From: Cryomorphaceae bacterium
GTDB lineage: Bacteria; Bacteroidota; Bacteroidia; Flavobacteriales; ECT2AJA-044
Assembly (NCBI GenBank): GCA_017798125.1
Contig: CP059070.1
Location: 2,108,001 to 2,172,000, forward strand
DNA length: 64,000 nucleotides
Direction of reading: 5' to 3'
Both the position numbers and the translations under genes were made by a program. The stretch's first letter is position 1; each line of letters starts with the position of its first letter. Below, piece after piece: positions 18,220 through 25,859 of this stretch. The notes beneath the pieces were generated by a model. That model was given only the letters and a program-made list of their open reading frames with translations. It did no database searches and had not been told where the DNA came from.

Positions 18220-19476
18220 ATGAGTATGCGAATCGGTTTCGGTCTGTGTTGTTTGATGTTGCTGGCTGTTGGATGTACTGACACCTATAATCCGGAGAGA
18301 AATTTTAGAGCTGATGGCGAGGATATCGAATTGGTCTTTCTTACTGCTGAGGATAGTTCTGTTATTGAGTTGCCTGAAGGGCATTTTCGTTTCGACAGGT
18401 CCTTAATCTTGGATGGAGTTCGTCACGTAACGGTTCGAGGGGCTGGAATGGACAAGACTGTTCTGAGTTTTCTTGATCAGAGCGAAGGGGCGGAGGGAAT
18501 TCGGGTTGTCAATAGCCAGAATGTCGTCTTCGAGGACTTTACCGTTGAAGACGCGGAAGGAGATAACATCAAAGTGATGGATACCGATGGAATTTCATTT
18601 CTCCGTGTCAAAGTTGCTTGGACGGGTCCTATTGATGAAACGAATGGAGCCTACGGCTTTTATCCTGTTCAATGCCGAAATGTTCTGATCGACGAGTGTG
18701 AGGCCATGGGGGCTAGTGATGCTGGTATTTACGTAGGCCAATCAGACTCAGTAATTATCCGAAATAACAAGGCATATATGAATGTCGCTGGAATCGAATC
18801 CGAGAATTCGAGATGGGTAAAAATCTATGGAAACGAAGCCACCGACAACACAGGAGGCATCCTCATTTTTGACCTACCTGGACTGACTCAGTTTGGAAAA
18901 GACATTGAGGCCTACGACAATGTAGTCGTTGAAAATAACCGTAAGAATTTTGCGCCTGAAGGAAACATTGTCGCCGCCGTTCCACCTGGTTCAGGATTCA
19001 TGATTCTGGCAACAGAGGATGTTTACGTGCATGACAATGAGATTCTGGAAAATAGGACGGTCGGTGCAGCTATTATTAGCTACGCACTGGTGAGTGAGTT
19101 GACAGGCGATAACGACTCCGAGAACTCAAATGCGGGTAGCGCCCAACAGATTAACCGCAAGTATGAAGAGGATGCGGCCTATAATCCGTATCCAAGAGGA
19201 ATTAGACTGGAGAACAACACCGTTTCGAACTCGTATGTCCTTCCTGCTACAAGCCATGATTTTGGCCGTTTGTTTCTGTTGAAGTTTCCTTTCGAAACCC
19301 CAGACATTGTGTACGACGGTGTTCTTCCTCCTGGTATTTCCGACCGTCAGGAACTTCAATCTTCCGAATACAAGATTTGCCTCGCAGAGGATATCGAAAC
19401 GAGGTTTGCGGATTTGGATGCCGGCAAAGGCTTCGAGGCCATCAGCCATGACAAATCAATTTTTGCTTGCCCATGA
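18220..19476 (+). CDS. Parallel beta-helix repeat lipoprotein (TIGR03805-type)
   Basis: From the ATG at 18220 the protein has 418 residues. The leader ends in a lipobox (LLAVGC), so it is probably an outer-membrane or periplasmic lipoprotein. Residues about 65-260 carry the stacked short repeats of a right-handed beta helix (VTVRGAGMDKTVL, NVVFEDFTVEDAEGDNIKV, DSVIIRNNKAYMN, RWVKIYGNEATDN). The family occurs as a two-gene pair with the diheme cytochrome encoded next (ATGA overlap of 4 nt here). The pair's function is not known; polysaccharide binding or cleavage is a guess from the fold. Confidence 0.85.
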   Translation: MSMRIGFGLCCLMLLAVGCTDTYNPERNFRADGEDIELVFLTAEDSSVIELPEGHFRFDRSLILDGVRHVTVRGAGMDKTVLSFLDQSEGAEGIRVVNSQNVVFEDFTVEDAEGDNIKVMDTDGISFLRVKVAWTGPIDETNGAYGFYPVQCRNVLIDECEAMGASDAGIYVGQSDSVIIRNNKAYMNVAGIESENSRWVKIYGNEATDNTGGILIFDLPGLTQFGKDIEAYDNVVVENNRKNFAPEGNIVAAVPPGSGFMILATEDVYVHDNEILENRTVGAAIISYALVSELTGDNDSENSNAGSAQQINRKYEEDAAYNPYPRGIRLENNTVSNSYVLPATSHDFGRLFLLKFPFETPDIVYDGVLPPGISDRQELQSSEYKICLAEDIETRFADLDAGKGFEAISHDKSIFACP

Positions 19477-20591
19477 GACTCTGGGTATTCATCGGAATTT
19501 CCTTAGTTTTTTGGGCCTGCGGCCCGAAGGATTCCCAGGAAGATTCAGCTAAAGCGACCATCAAGTCCGATACTGAGCTCATGAATCGAGCAATCGCTTT
19601 GAGTGAAAAAGGGTTCGGACGATCGCGACTGAGCGAATACGGCTTTTTTGAAACTCCGATGTCCAAGCTTAAACCGGCTCATGGACTCGTTCTTCCGTAT
19701 TCTTTGAATACACCACTTTTCACCGACTATGCGGACAAGGAGCGATTCATTGTACTTCCTAACGAAGAGGCTAAAATGGTCTACGACGATCGAGACGTGC
19801 TTCAGTTTCCAGAGGGAACTATTATCGTCAAGAATTTCCTTTATGAAAAGGAGAATAAAGGATCTGACCAGAAACGCAGAGTCGTTGAAACACGTCTTCT
19901 CCAGCTTGAACAAGGCGAATGGAATCCGATCAGCTATGTATGGAACGAGGAGCAATCGGAGGCCTATTTGAGTGTAACCGGTGCTCGACTTGACCTAGCT
20001 TTCGAGCATGCTGGTGTTGAGCGCGATTTGACCTACAAGGTTCCAACCATCAATCAATGCAAAAGCTGCCACATGCTGAACGGTGGTATTACGCCTTTGG
20101 GACCCTCAGTACGGCAACTTCATAGAGATGAAGGAAGCCATGTAGTAGAGTGGATAGAAAAGGGATACCTCAAGGGTGCACCCGACTCGGGGTGGCCAAA
20201 GCTGGCTCAGTGGGATCAACCCCATGAACGCTTGAACGATAGGGCTCGAGCTTACTTGGACATAAACTGTGGGACTTGTCATCGGCCCGGAGGGCCAGCG
20301 AAAACAAGTGGTTTAGATCTATCTGTTTACGCTCAGGATGGTTACGAATTGGGGATCGGTAAGAAACCAGTGGCCGCCGGGAAGGGTTCAGGCGGGCGCT
20401 TGTACGATATAGTTCCTGGCGCACCGCAGGAGAGCATTCTACTCTATCGGATGGAAAGTCTTGATCCCGGTGTTATGATGCCGGAATTGGGGCGTTCATC
20501 TGTGCATCGTGAAGGGGTGGAACTTATTCGCGCTTGGATTGAAGAGATGGAGGAAAACAAACAAATTAGTCTTATTTTTGCTCCGAATTAA
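19473..20591 (+). CDS. SO_2930-family diheme c-type cytochrome lipoprotein (TIGR03806-type)
   Basis: From the ATG at 19473 the protein has 372 residues. A lipobox (VFWAC) marks a lipoprotein. Two haem motifs are present, CKSCH near residue 195 and CGTCH near residue 265, with MMPELGRS further on as a possible source of an axial methionine. The gene overlaps the beta-helix gene by 4 nt, the arrangement known for this pair. It may pass electrons from an extracytoplasmic reaction carried out with its partner; that is inference. Two palindromic elements lie in the gene: one spans the lipobox cysteine codon, the other overlaps the second haem region (HRPGGPA). Confidence 0.88.
   Translation: MRLWVFIGISLVFWACGPKDSQEDSAKATIKSDTELMNRAIALSEKGFGRSRLSEYGFFETPMSKLKPAHGLVLPYSLNTPLFTDYADKERFIVLPNEEAKMVYDDRDVLQFPEGTIIVKNFLYEKENKGSDQKRRVVETRLLQLEQGEWNPISYVWNEEQSEAYLSVTGARLDLAFEHAGVERDLTYKVPTINQCKSCHMLNGGITPLGPSVRQLHRDEGSHVVEWIEKGYLKGAPDSGWPKLAQWDQPHERLNDRARAYLDINCGTCHRPGGPAKTSGLDLSVYAQDGYELGIGKKPVAAGKGSGGRLYDIVPGAPQESILLYRMESLDPGVMMPELGRSSVHREGVELIRAWIEEMEENKQISLIFAPN
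19513..19529 (+). repeat. Intragenic hairpin element, TGC-loop variant
   Basis: Arms GGGCC/GGCCC, loop TGC, followed by GAAG instead of GATG. It encodes WACGPKD, including the lipobox cysteine of the diheme cytochrome. Variant member of the family. Confidence 0.5.
20280..20296 (-). repeat. Intragenic hairpin element, TCC-loop variant
   Basis: Read on the minus strand: GGCCC, TCC, GGGCC, GATG. On the plus strand it encodes HRPGGP just after the second haem motif, which is a conserved stretch, so chance conservation of coding sequence may explain it. Confidence 0.45.
20573..20580 (+). promoter_or_regulatory. Possible Bacteroidota -7 box
   Basis: TATTTTTG fits TAnnTTTG exactly and ends 23 nt before the GTG start at 20604. 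No clear -33 TTTG at the right distance, so this is tentative. Confidence 0.3.
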
Positions 20592-20603
20592 AAGCATTGT
20601 ATT

Positions 20604-20915
20604 GTGTCAGAAGCACTAGATCCCCGAATTGCCAAGTTGAAAGAGCGTATTGACGCTTGGAAAAGCAAAGTTGAAGGTTTCGAAAAGGAATACTCCAGTA
20701 ACGAAGCGGACGCTGTTTACGGGCGTTTTGATCGTGTGGAAAACATGAAGAAGAACGTAGCTCGTTTAGAGGAGTACTTCAATGAGATTCAAGGGAAAGC
20801 CGGAGCTGAGTACATTCAGATCAGCAACCAAATGGAGGCTTACTTCATCTCGTTGGATATTTCAGAGCATAAGTTGCCATTAAACGTGTTGCAACAAGAC
20901 CCGAAAGGGGCGTAA
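20604..20915 (+). CDS. Small coiled-coil protein of unknown function
   Basis: The 103-residue protein begins at a GTG and is almost entirely charged helix (IAKLKERIDAWKSKVEGFEKEY, then RVENMKKNVARLEEYFNEIQ), so a coiled coil is likely. No signal peptide or membrane segment. A TAnnTTTG-like box lies 23 nt upstream and a hairpin terminator follows, so it is probably its own transcription unit. I do not recognise the family. Confidence 0.7.
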   Translation: MSEALDPRIAKLKERIDAWKSKVEGFEKEYSSNEADAVYGRFDRVENMKKNVARLEEYFNEIQGKAGAEYIQISNQMEAYFISLDISEHKLPLNVLQQDPKGA

Positions 20916-20940
20916 GGATACGTTAGGGTAGAACACATTG

Positions 20941-20972
20941 AGCCTCGGAGTCGTTGACTTTGGGGCTTTTTT
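20941..20972 (+). terminator. Hairpin terminator
   Basis: AGCCTC (20941-20946) pairs with GGGGCT (20962-20967, one G-T pair) and runs into six T residues. It serves the coiled-coil gene; the T-run reaches the stop codon of the convergent oxidoreductase gene. Confidence 0.65.
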
Positions 20973-22257
20973 ATTTTGAGGCTGATTCGACTTCGACTTC
21001 TTTAGCTTGGGCAGCTGGCTTTTTCAAAGCCACTTCTGCGGCTCTTCGTCCACTGTATAGCGCAGCCTGTAACGAACCGTTGAGCAGGTAGTCTCCCGCT
21101 AGATATATTCCGTTTTGATAGATGACGTCCTGATCTTCTAATTCCATGTCGAATACAGAAGGTGAGGGGAGTGCTCTTGAAATAAAATAGGAACGAAGAT
21201 GTTGCCAGTCGTTGACTTCAGGTCCAAAGGCTTGGGAGAGTTCACTTTTAACGAGTTTCTGTAGGTCGCGTTCACCGAGCTCGGTATCTCGGACCACGGA
21301 TACGGAAATGAGGTGTTTCCCTTCAGGAGCTAGCTTAGGGGATAGGTTGGTTAATACGGCTAGATTATTGACCCATCGAGATCCGCCATAATTCAAGGCG
21401 ATGAGCTTATCGCTAAATGGAGCTCTGTCCGCAGAAAAATATAGGTTCACTACGGAACGATAGGGCTGATGCTCCTCTACGAAATTCCGAAGCATATTTG
21501 TCGGGTCCGTGGCCATGATGATAATGGGCGCTTCGAAGATCTTCCCAGAGCGCGTTTTAACACTTCCACTGCGAATGTTACGTACTTCCTCTCCGTAGAC
21601 TATGGTACCCTCTGGCAGTTTTGATGCCAATTGATCGGCAAGTGCACCCATACCCATAGCCGGTATCGCCGCGGGCGCCTCACTGAACATCTTCATGACG
21701 AATTCGAACATACGTTGAGGGGTTTCAAGCCCTTGCTCTAGAAAGATTCCCGTCATAAAGGGCTCCAAGAAGCGATCGACAAAAGTGTTGCTGAAGCCTT
21801 GAAGCTTTAGGTATTCCCGTGTGGTTATTTGATCCTGTTGGAAGAGTTCTGCTGGCGTGGCTCGTTTCCATCGCGCCGCAAGGCGCATAAGAATCGTCAA
21901 ATCACGAACAGTCGCCAGGCCACTGCGCAAGGTGGGGACAAACTTATCTCGATGGCGCTGCGGGTTGTAAAAGCGGTTGTGGCGCCGTCCTTGAAAGACC
22001 AGGGCGCCACTTTCAAAATTGCGAAGGTCAAGAGCTTCGTAATCAAAGTAGCGCTGGGCTTCTGGGTAAGCGGTTAAAAGAACTTGGAATCCACGGTCCA
22101 ATCGAAAGCCTTGAACTTCATCGGTTCTTACGCGCCCTCCAGGTTGCTTTCCTTTCTCGATGATTTTCACCGATTTCCCGGCTTCCCTTAAGTGTTGGGC
22201 TGCGACGAGTCCGGCCATACCGGCCCCAACTATTACTGCATCTACGGATTCCGCCAT
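20971..22257 (-). CDS. FAD-dependent amine oxidase / phytoene desaturase-like oxidoreductase
   Basis: The 428-residue protein opens with an FAD-binding Rossmann motif (DAVIVGAGMAGLVAAQHLREAG), the following acidic ribose-binding end (KIIEKGKQPGGR) and the RGFQVL stretch, and closes with GIYLAGDYLLNGSLQAALYSGRRAAE, the second FAD motif. This places it in the flavin amine oxidase/carotenoid desaturase superfamily. Similar stand-alone proteins are annotated as protoporphyrinogen oxidase- or UDP-galactopyranose mutase-like; the substrate is not clear. No carotenoid genes are nearby. It carries a GCGCC-type hairpin (21869-21886) encoding MRLAARWK. Confidence 0.88.
   Translation of the reverse strand: MAESVDAVIVGAGMAGLVAAQHLREAGKSVKIIEKGKQPGGRVRTDEVQGFRLDRGFQVLLTAYPEAQRYFDYEALDLRNFESGALVFQGRRHNRFYNPQRHRDKFVPTLRSGLATVRDLTILMRLAARWKRATPAELFQQDQITTREYLKLQGFSNTFVDRFLEPFMTGIFLEQGLETPQRMFEFVMKMFSEAPAAIPAMGMGALADQLASKLPEGTIVYGEEVRNIRSGSVKTRSGKIFEAPIIIMATDPTNMLRNFVEEHQPYRSVVNLYFSADRAPFSDKLIALNYGGSRWVNNLAVLTNLSPKLAPEGKHLISVSVVRDTELGERDLQKLVKSELSQAFGPEVNDWQHLRSYFISRALPSPSVFDMELEDQDVIYQNGIYLAGDYLLNGSLQAALYSGRRAAEVALKKPAAQAKEVEVESASK
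21869..21886 (-). repeat. Intragenic hairpin element, GCGCC type
   Basis: Minus-strand reading: GCGCC, loop TTGC, GGCGC, GATG. It encodes MRLAARWK, close to LRLTARWK from the 9866 copy. Confidence 0.75.
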
Positions 22258-22315
22258 TACGTTCTGCTTTGAGGCTAATATAGCTTAAAGTGGGAATTAT
22301 ATTATCTTCGATTAC

Positions 22316-23245
22316 ATGGCGAAACAGCAGACAAGTACCTCGGATCCGGGATTAGGTCAAAAGTACCTGGGAAAGAGTAAACGCGTCATTAATAGAGATG
22401 GGACCTTCAACGTTCGAAGGGACCACACTGGTGATTTTTTCAGGGATTCATATAAATGGCTGATCGAAATGAGCTGGCCCAAATTCTTGGGCTTGATCTT
22501 CGGTCTGTACTTTCTGGTCAATGCGTTCTTTTCTCTGATCTACTTGGCCATCGGTCTCGATAGCCTTCAGGGGCTGCCGCCAATCGATACAGGGCTCGAT
22601 GCCTTTCTCTATGCCTTTTACTTCAGCGTACAGACCTTTACCACAGTAGGGTATGGTGCTATCTCGCCAGTAGGTCACCTAGCTGGGTTGATCAGTTCTT
22701 TTGAAGCTCTGCTCGGGCTTATGGGTTTTGCACTTGCTACAGGGCTGCTCTATGGGCGATTCAGTCATCCACAGGCTAAAATTGGCTTTAGTCAAATCGC
22801 GCTCGTCACGCCTTTCAGGGATCAAACGGCCCTGATGTTCCGGATTGTCAATCTCCGTCACAACATATTGATGGAAATGGAAGCAACGGTGATGTACAAG
22901 TATGAAGTGATGAATGAAGGTCATATAGAGCGCCGGTACCACCGACTTCCGTTGACCTTGGACAAGGTTACCTTCTTTCCGATGAACTGGACCTTGGTTC
23001 ATCCTATTGATTCCGAAAGTCCTCTATACGGTTTAAGTGCGGAGGACGTGACAAAGAATGGGGGTGAGATACTCGTGCTCTTGAAGGGCTTCGATGAGAG
23101 CTTCGGACAAACGGTTTATACGCGCTACAGTTATACGGCAGAGGAGATTGAGTTTGGCCGCCAATTTGAGCGGATGTTCTATACGAACGAAGTAGGGGAT
23201 GTGGTCGTAGAGACGGCCAAACTCAGCAAGACGAAATCGATTTAA
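22316..23245 (+). CDS. Inward-rectifier-type potassium channel (KirBac)
   Basis: The 309-residue protein has an outer helix (FLGLIFGLYFLVNAFFSLIYLAIG), a pore helix with selectivity filter (FTTVGYG, about residue 110), an inner helix (LLGLMGFALATGLLYGRFS) and a C-terminal cytoplasmic immunoglobulin-like beta domain (about 155-300; FRIVNLRHNILMEMEATVMY). This is the KirBac arrangement of bacterial inward-rectifier potassium channels. The gene stands alone, convergent with a lipoprotein gene that it overlaps by 4 nt. Confidence 0.93.
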   Translation: MAKQQTSTSDPGLGQKYLGKSKRVINRDGTFNVRRDHTGDFFRDSYKWLIEMSWPKFLGLIFGLYFLVNAFFSLIYLAIGLDSLQGLPPIDTGLDAFLYAFYFSVQTFTTVGYGAISPVGHLAGLISSFEALLGLMGFALATGLLYGRFSHPQAKIGFSQIALVTPFRDQTALMFRIVNLRHNILMEMEATVMYKYEVMNEGHIERRYHRLPLTLDKVTFFPMNWTLVHPIDSESPLYGLSAEDVTKNGGEILVLLKGFDESFGQTVYTRYSYTAEEIEFGRQFERMFYTNEVGDVVVETAKLSKTKSI

Positions 23246-23793
23246 TCGTCCTCGTATTGCTTCAATTCTTCATCGATTATCTCCTCGATGCGTTTTCTGG
23301 TGATGTCATCCAGTTTGCTGTTTAGCTTCGCCTGCTTCTTCATGAATTTGAGCATGTCCTTCTTCTTGATTTCATAAGCGACGAAGATGCGGTACTTCTG
23401 CTCATCTGTGTAGAAGACTTCCTCATCGAACTTGCGCAGATCGGCCATAGGCGTGTTCATGACTTCTCGCACCAAGCTCTGAAACTTGTCCGCGACATCA
23501 GCATTATTGGCGTTCTCGGTTTGCCCCAAGTATTGATCAGCTACACGCTTCATATTGGTACCGACTTGCGAGGCCAGACGCTGTTTGGCGTCGAGTTCGG
23601 CTTTGTCGCGAGCGATATTGTCTTTCACGCTTTCGCCTGAGCCTACGGCTCGAAACCACTTTTTGTCACTTTCATACTTATTGCCGCTAAAAGGTTGTTT
23701 CACCTTAGTGCCATAAGTGCTTTTACAACTGATCTGTGCCGTACCAATGAGTAGGGCAAGTAGGAGGGGGAAAAAGGCTATCTTCGTTTTCAT
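23242..23793 (-). CDS. LPP20-like lipoprotein
   Basis: The 183-residue protein has a signal peptide with a lipobox-like ISC near residue 23. After WFRAVGSGES it has a domain rich in ADKAELDAKQRLASQVGTNMKRVADQYLG-type helix followed by a short sheet (EVFYTDEQKYRIFVAYEIKK) and a charged C-terminal helix, an LPP20/FlgT-like layout. Such proteins are envelope lipoproteins of unknown role. A TAC-loop hairpin variant (23639-23655) encodes FRAVGSG. Confidence 0.75.
   Translation of the reverse strand: MKTKIAFFPLLLALLIGTAQISCKSTYGTKVKQPFSGNKYESDKKWFRAVGSGESVKDNIARDKAELDAKQRLASQVGTNMKRVADQYLGQTENANNADVADKFQSLVREVMNTPMADLRKFDEEVFYTDEQKYRIFVAYEIKKKDMLKFMKKQAKLNSKLDDITRKRIEEIIDEELKQYEDD
23639..23655 (+). 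repeat. Intragenic hairpin element, TAC loop with variant flank
   Basis: GAGCC, TAC, GGCTC, followed by GAAA rather than GATG. It is opposite in orientation to its minus-strand host gene and encodes FRAVGSG. Confidence 0.5.
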
Positions 23794-23832
23794 CGCTTTT
23801 GGATTTGATGCACTTAGAATAGAATAAAAATC

Positions 23833-25191
23833 GTGCCAAAAAACGAATCACGCCGTTCTGATGACCTAGGCGTCCTCCCCATTCCTAAACTTCTCCTTCA
23901 ACAAAGCATTCCGGCTTCCATTGGATTCTTGGTGATGTCCATCTACAATATTGTGGATACCATCTTCGTAGGACGCTATGTGGGTAGTGAGGGAATTGGT
24001 GCGATTACTGTCGTACTTCCCATTAGTTTTTTAATCTCTTCCATTGGGATGGCCATTGGAATAGGGGGGAGCAGTATCATCTCTAGGGCTTTGGGCGCAA
24101 GACAACTGGATCGGGCGAATCTGGCCTTTGGCAACATGATTTCGGCTGTCTTTGTGCTGGGCGCGGTGTTTGTTCTGCTCGGCGTGCTTTATGCGGATCC
24201 GATTCTGAGCACGTTTGGTGCAAAGGGAGGGATTTTTCCCTATGCGCAGCGTTATTTCATGATCATTCTTTACGGACTTCCGGCGCTGATCATAGCCATG
24301 ATGGCCAACAATGTGATGCGGGCCGAGGGGCGGCCCAAGGCGGCGATGTATGTATTGGTCATACCGGCCGTGGTCAATTTGATCTTGGATCCGATTATGA
24401 TTGTTTGGCTGGACTTGGGCATTGAAGGCGCAGCGTATGCGACAACCATAGCCTATATAGGTTCGGCGCTGTTTTCCTTGGGGTATTTTGCCTTTGGTCG
24501 ATCTGAACTCACCTTGAGTGTCGAAAACTTGGTGCCGGACTTGAGCATCATTCGGGAGACCATGAGTATTGGTGGCATTACAATTGCCCGGCAGGCGGCC
24601 ATAAGCTTGTTAAGCGTTGTTTTGAATCAAGCGCTGTTTCGCTACGGGGCGGAAACCGGTGTTGCCGTCTGGGGGATCATCAACCGCATCATGATGTTTG
24701 CCTTATTCCCCGTGATTGGAACCATGCAAGGCTTTATGCCCATTGCGGGATTCAACTATGGAGCACAGTCTTGGGACCGAGTGAAAGAATCCATTGGAGT
24801 GGCCTTTAAGTACGGGAGCATTTTAAGTGTAGGGGTCTTCTTCGGAGTGATGTTCGGCGCTGAAGCACTGACAAGGGTCTTTACCACGGATCCGGAACTC
24901 ATAGCACAGACGCCAAGACCAATGCGCTTCGTGTTTTCTCTGACGCCCATTATTGCGGTTCAACTCATTGGAGCAGCCTATTTTCAGGCGATAGGGAAGG
25001 TATGGCCGGGCTTGATACTGACCCTTTCCAGACAGGCCTTTCTGTTGATTCCGTTTATTTTGATTTTACCCCGGTGGTTTGACTTGGACGGGGTATTCTT
25101 CAGTTTTCCCTTAGCCGACGGCCTTTCCACTTTGATTACCTATGCTTATTTGAGGTACCACCTCAAAACTTTAGGGGTGCAGAAAACCTGA
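23833..25191 (+). CDS. MATE family efflux transporter
   Basis: The 452-residue integral membrane protein has twelve predicted helices and MATE landmarks: PASIGFLVMSIYNIVDTIFVGRYVG in the first helices, VMRAEGRPKAAM in the first half, GFMPIAGFNYGA at the start of the second half. It exchanges cations or organic drugs against sodium or protons. The start is GTG at 23833, chosen because the conserved first helix requires it. The stop is immediately followed by a hairpin element (25194-25210). Confidence 0.92.
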   Translation: MPKNESRRSDDLGVLPIPKLLLQQSIPASIGFLVMSIYNIVDTIFVGRYVGSEGIGAITVVLPISFLISSIGMAIGIGGSSIISRALGARQLDRANLAFGNMISAVFVLGAVFVLLGVLYADPILSTFGAKGGIFPYAQRYFMIILYGLPALIIAMMANNVMRAEGRPKAAMYVLVIPAVVNLILDPIMIVWLDLGIEGAAYATTIAYIGSALFSLGYFAFGRSELTLSVENLVPDLSIIRETMSIGGITIARQAAISLLSVVLNQALFRYGAETGVAVWGIINRIMMFALFPVIGTMQGFMPIAGFNYGAQSWDRVKESIGVAFKYGSILSVGVFFGVMFGAEALTRVFTTDPELIAQTPRPMRFVFSLTPIIAVQLIGAAYFQAIGKVWPGLILTLSRQAFLLIPFILILPRWFDLDGVFFSFPLADGLSTLITYAYLRYHLKTLGVQKT

Positions 25192-25193
25192 AG

Positions 25194-25210
25194 CATCGGC
25201 CCGTAGGGCC
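25194..25210 (-). repeat. Hairpin element, TAC type (intergenic copy)
   Basis: Minus-strand reading: GGCCC, TAC, GGGCC, GATG. It lies 2 nt after the MATE stop and abuts the terminator of the slyD-like gene. It is the only perfect copy outside a coding sequence. Confidence 0.75.
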
Positions 25211-25236
25211 AAAAAAAAGCCCTCCAAAAGGAAGGC
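25211..25236 (-). terminator. Terminator of the slyD-like gene
   Basis: Plus-strand 25219-25225 pairs with 25230-25236 (GCC-TCC against GGA-GGC with one mismatch, AAAA loop). On the minus strand the hairpin is followed by eight T residues, ending at the palindromic element. Confidence 0.7.
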
Positions 25237-25260
25237 TTCTCTATTATTATGTTAACTCTC

Positions 25261-25689
25261 TTATTTGATCTCGACCAATTCGATTTCAAAAGTGAGGTCC
25301 TTTCCAGCCAATGGGTGATTGGCATCGACCATGATACTCGTCTCAAGAACTTCAGAGACAATCAAAGGCATTTCGCGTCCGTCTGGAGTGCGGCTAAACA
25401 GCGTCATTCCGACTTCAGGCTTGATTTCTTCAGGCAATTGGTCTTTGGGAACTTCCTGAATCATTTCCTCGCGACGTTCGCCGTAGGCTTCGGCTGCAGG
25501 AATGTGAACGGTTTTGGTCTCACCAGTTTTCATGTCGATGACGCCATTCTCGAAACCGGGGATTAATTGGCCTTGACCAAGGGTAAATTCGAGCGGCTCA
25601 CGTTCGCGTGATGAATCGAAAATTTCTCCATCCGCTAGAGTTCCGGTATAGTGGACACGTACCGTATCGTTTTGTTTTACTTGACTCAT
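25261..25689 (-). CDS. FKBP-type peptidyl-prolyl isomerase, SlyD-like
   Basis: The 142-residue protein has the SlyD organisation: split FKBP halves (VKQNDTVRVHYTGTLADGEIFDSS and LEFTLGQGQLIPGFENGVIDMKTGETKTVHIPAAEAYG) with an insert-in-flap chaperone domain (about 70-125; PKDQLPEEIKPEVGMTLFS, LVSEV) and the closing NHPLAGKDLTFEIELVEI. It catalyses proline isomerisation and has chaperone activity in the cytosol. The metal-binding histidine-rich tail of E. coli SlyD is absent. Confidence 0.93.
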   Translation of the reverse strand: MSQVKQNDTVRVHYTGTLADGEIFDSSREREPLEFTLGQGQLIPGFENGVIDMKTGETKTVHIPAAEAYGERREEMIQEVPKDQLPEEIKPEVGMTLFSRTPDGREMPLIVSEVLETSIMVDANHPLAGKDLTFEIELVEIK

Positions 25690-25804
25690 TTGAGTGTATT
25701 ATCGTGTTAAGAGCTGCAAAGGAACGAATTCTAAGTGGTTTATGTTCAGTACATCATGAACTACATATGTCCTATAATTAATATTATGTTAATTAGTAAT
25801 TTGA

Positions 25805-25834
25805 GTTAAAAAGAAGCCCCACGTCTGTGAGGCC
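25805..25834 (-). terminator. Probable terminator of the TPR gene
   Basis: 25816-25822 pairs with 25827-25833 (GCC-CAC against GTG-GGC, one mismatch, GTCT loop). The minus-strand reading continues into a TTCTTTTT tract, just past the stop of the TPR gene. Confidence 0.55.
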
Positions 25835-25859
25835 TCTATTCTATTCTTATCTCAGGAGA

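Noticed and set aside
18647-18659. GAGCC-TAC-GGCTT stretch
   Set aside because: Arm mismatch and no GAT; it encodes the conserved GAYGFYP of the beta-helix family.
24318-24336. GGGCC...GGCCC palindrome in the MATE gene
   Set aside because: Seven-base loop, no GATG, and it encodes a motif conserved in MATE proteins (RAEGRPK).
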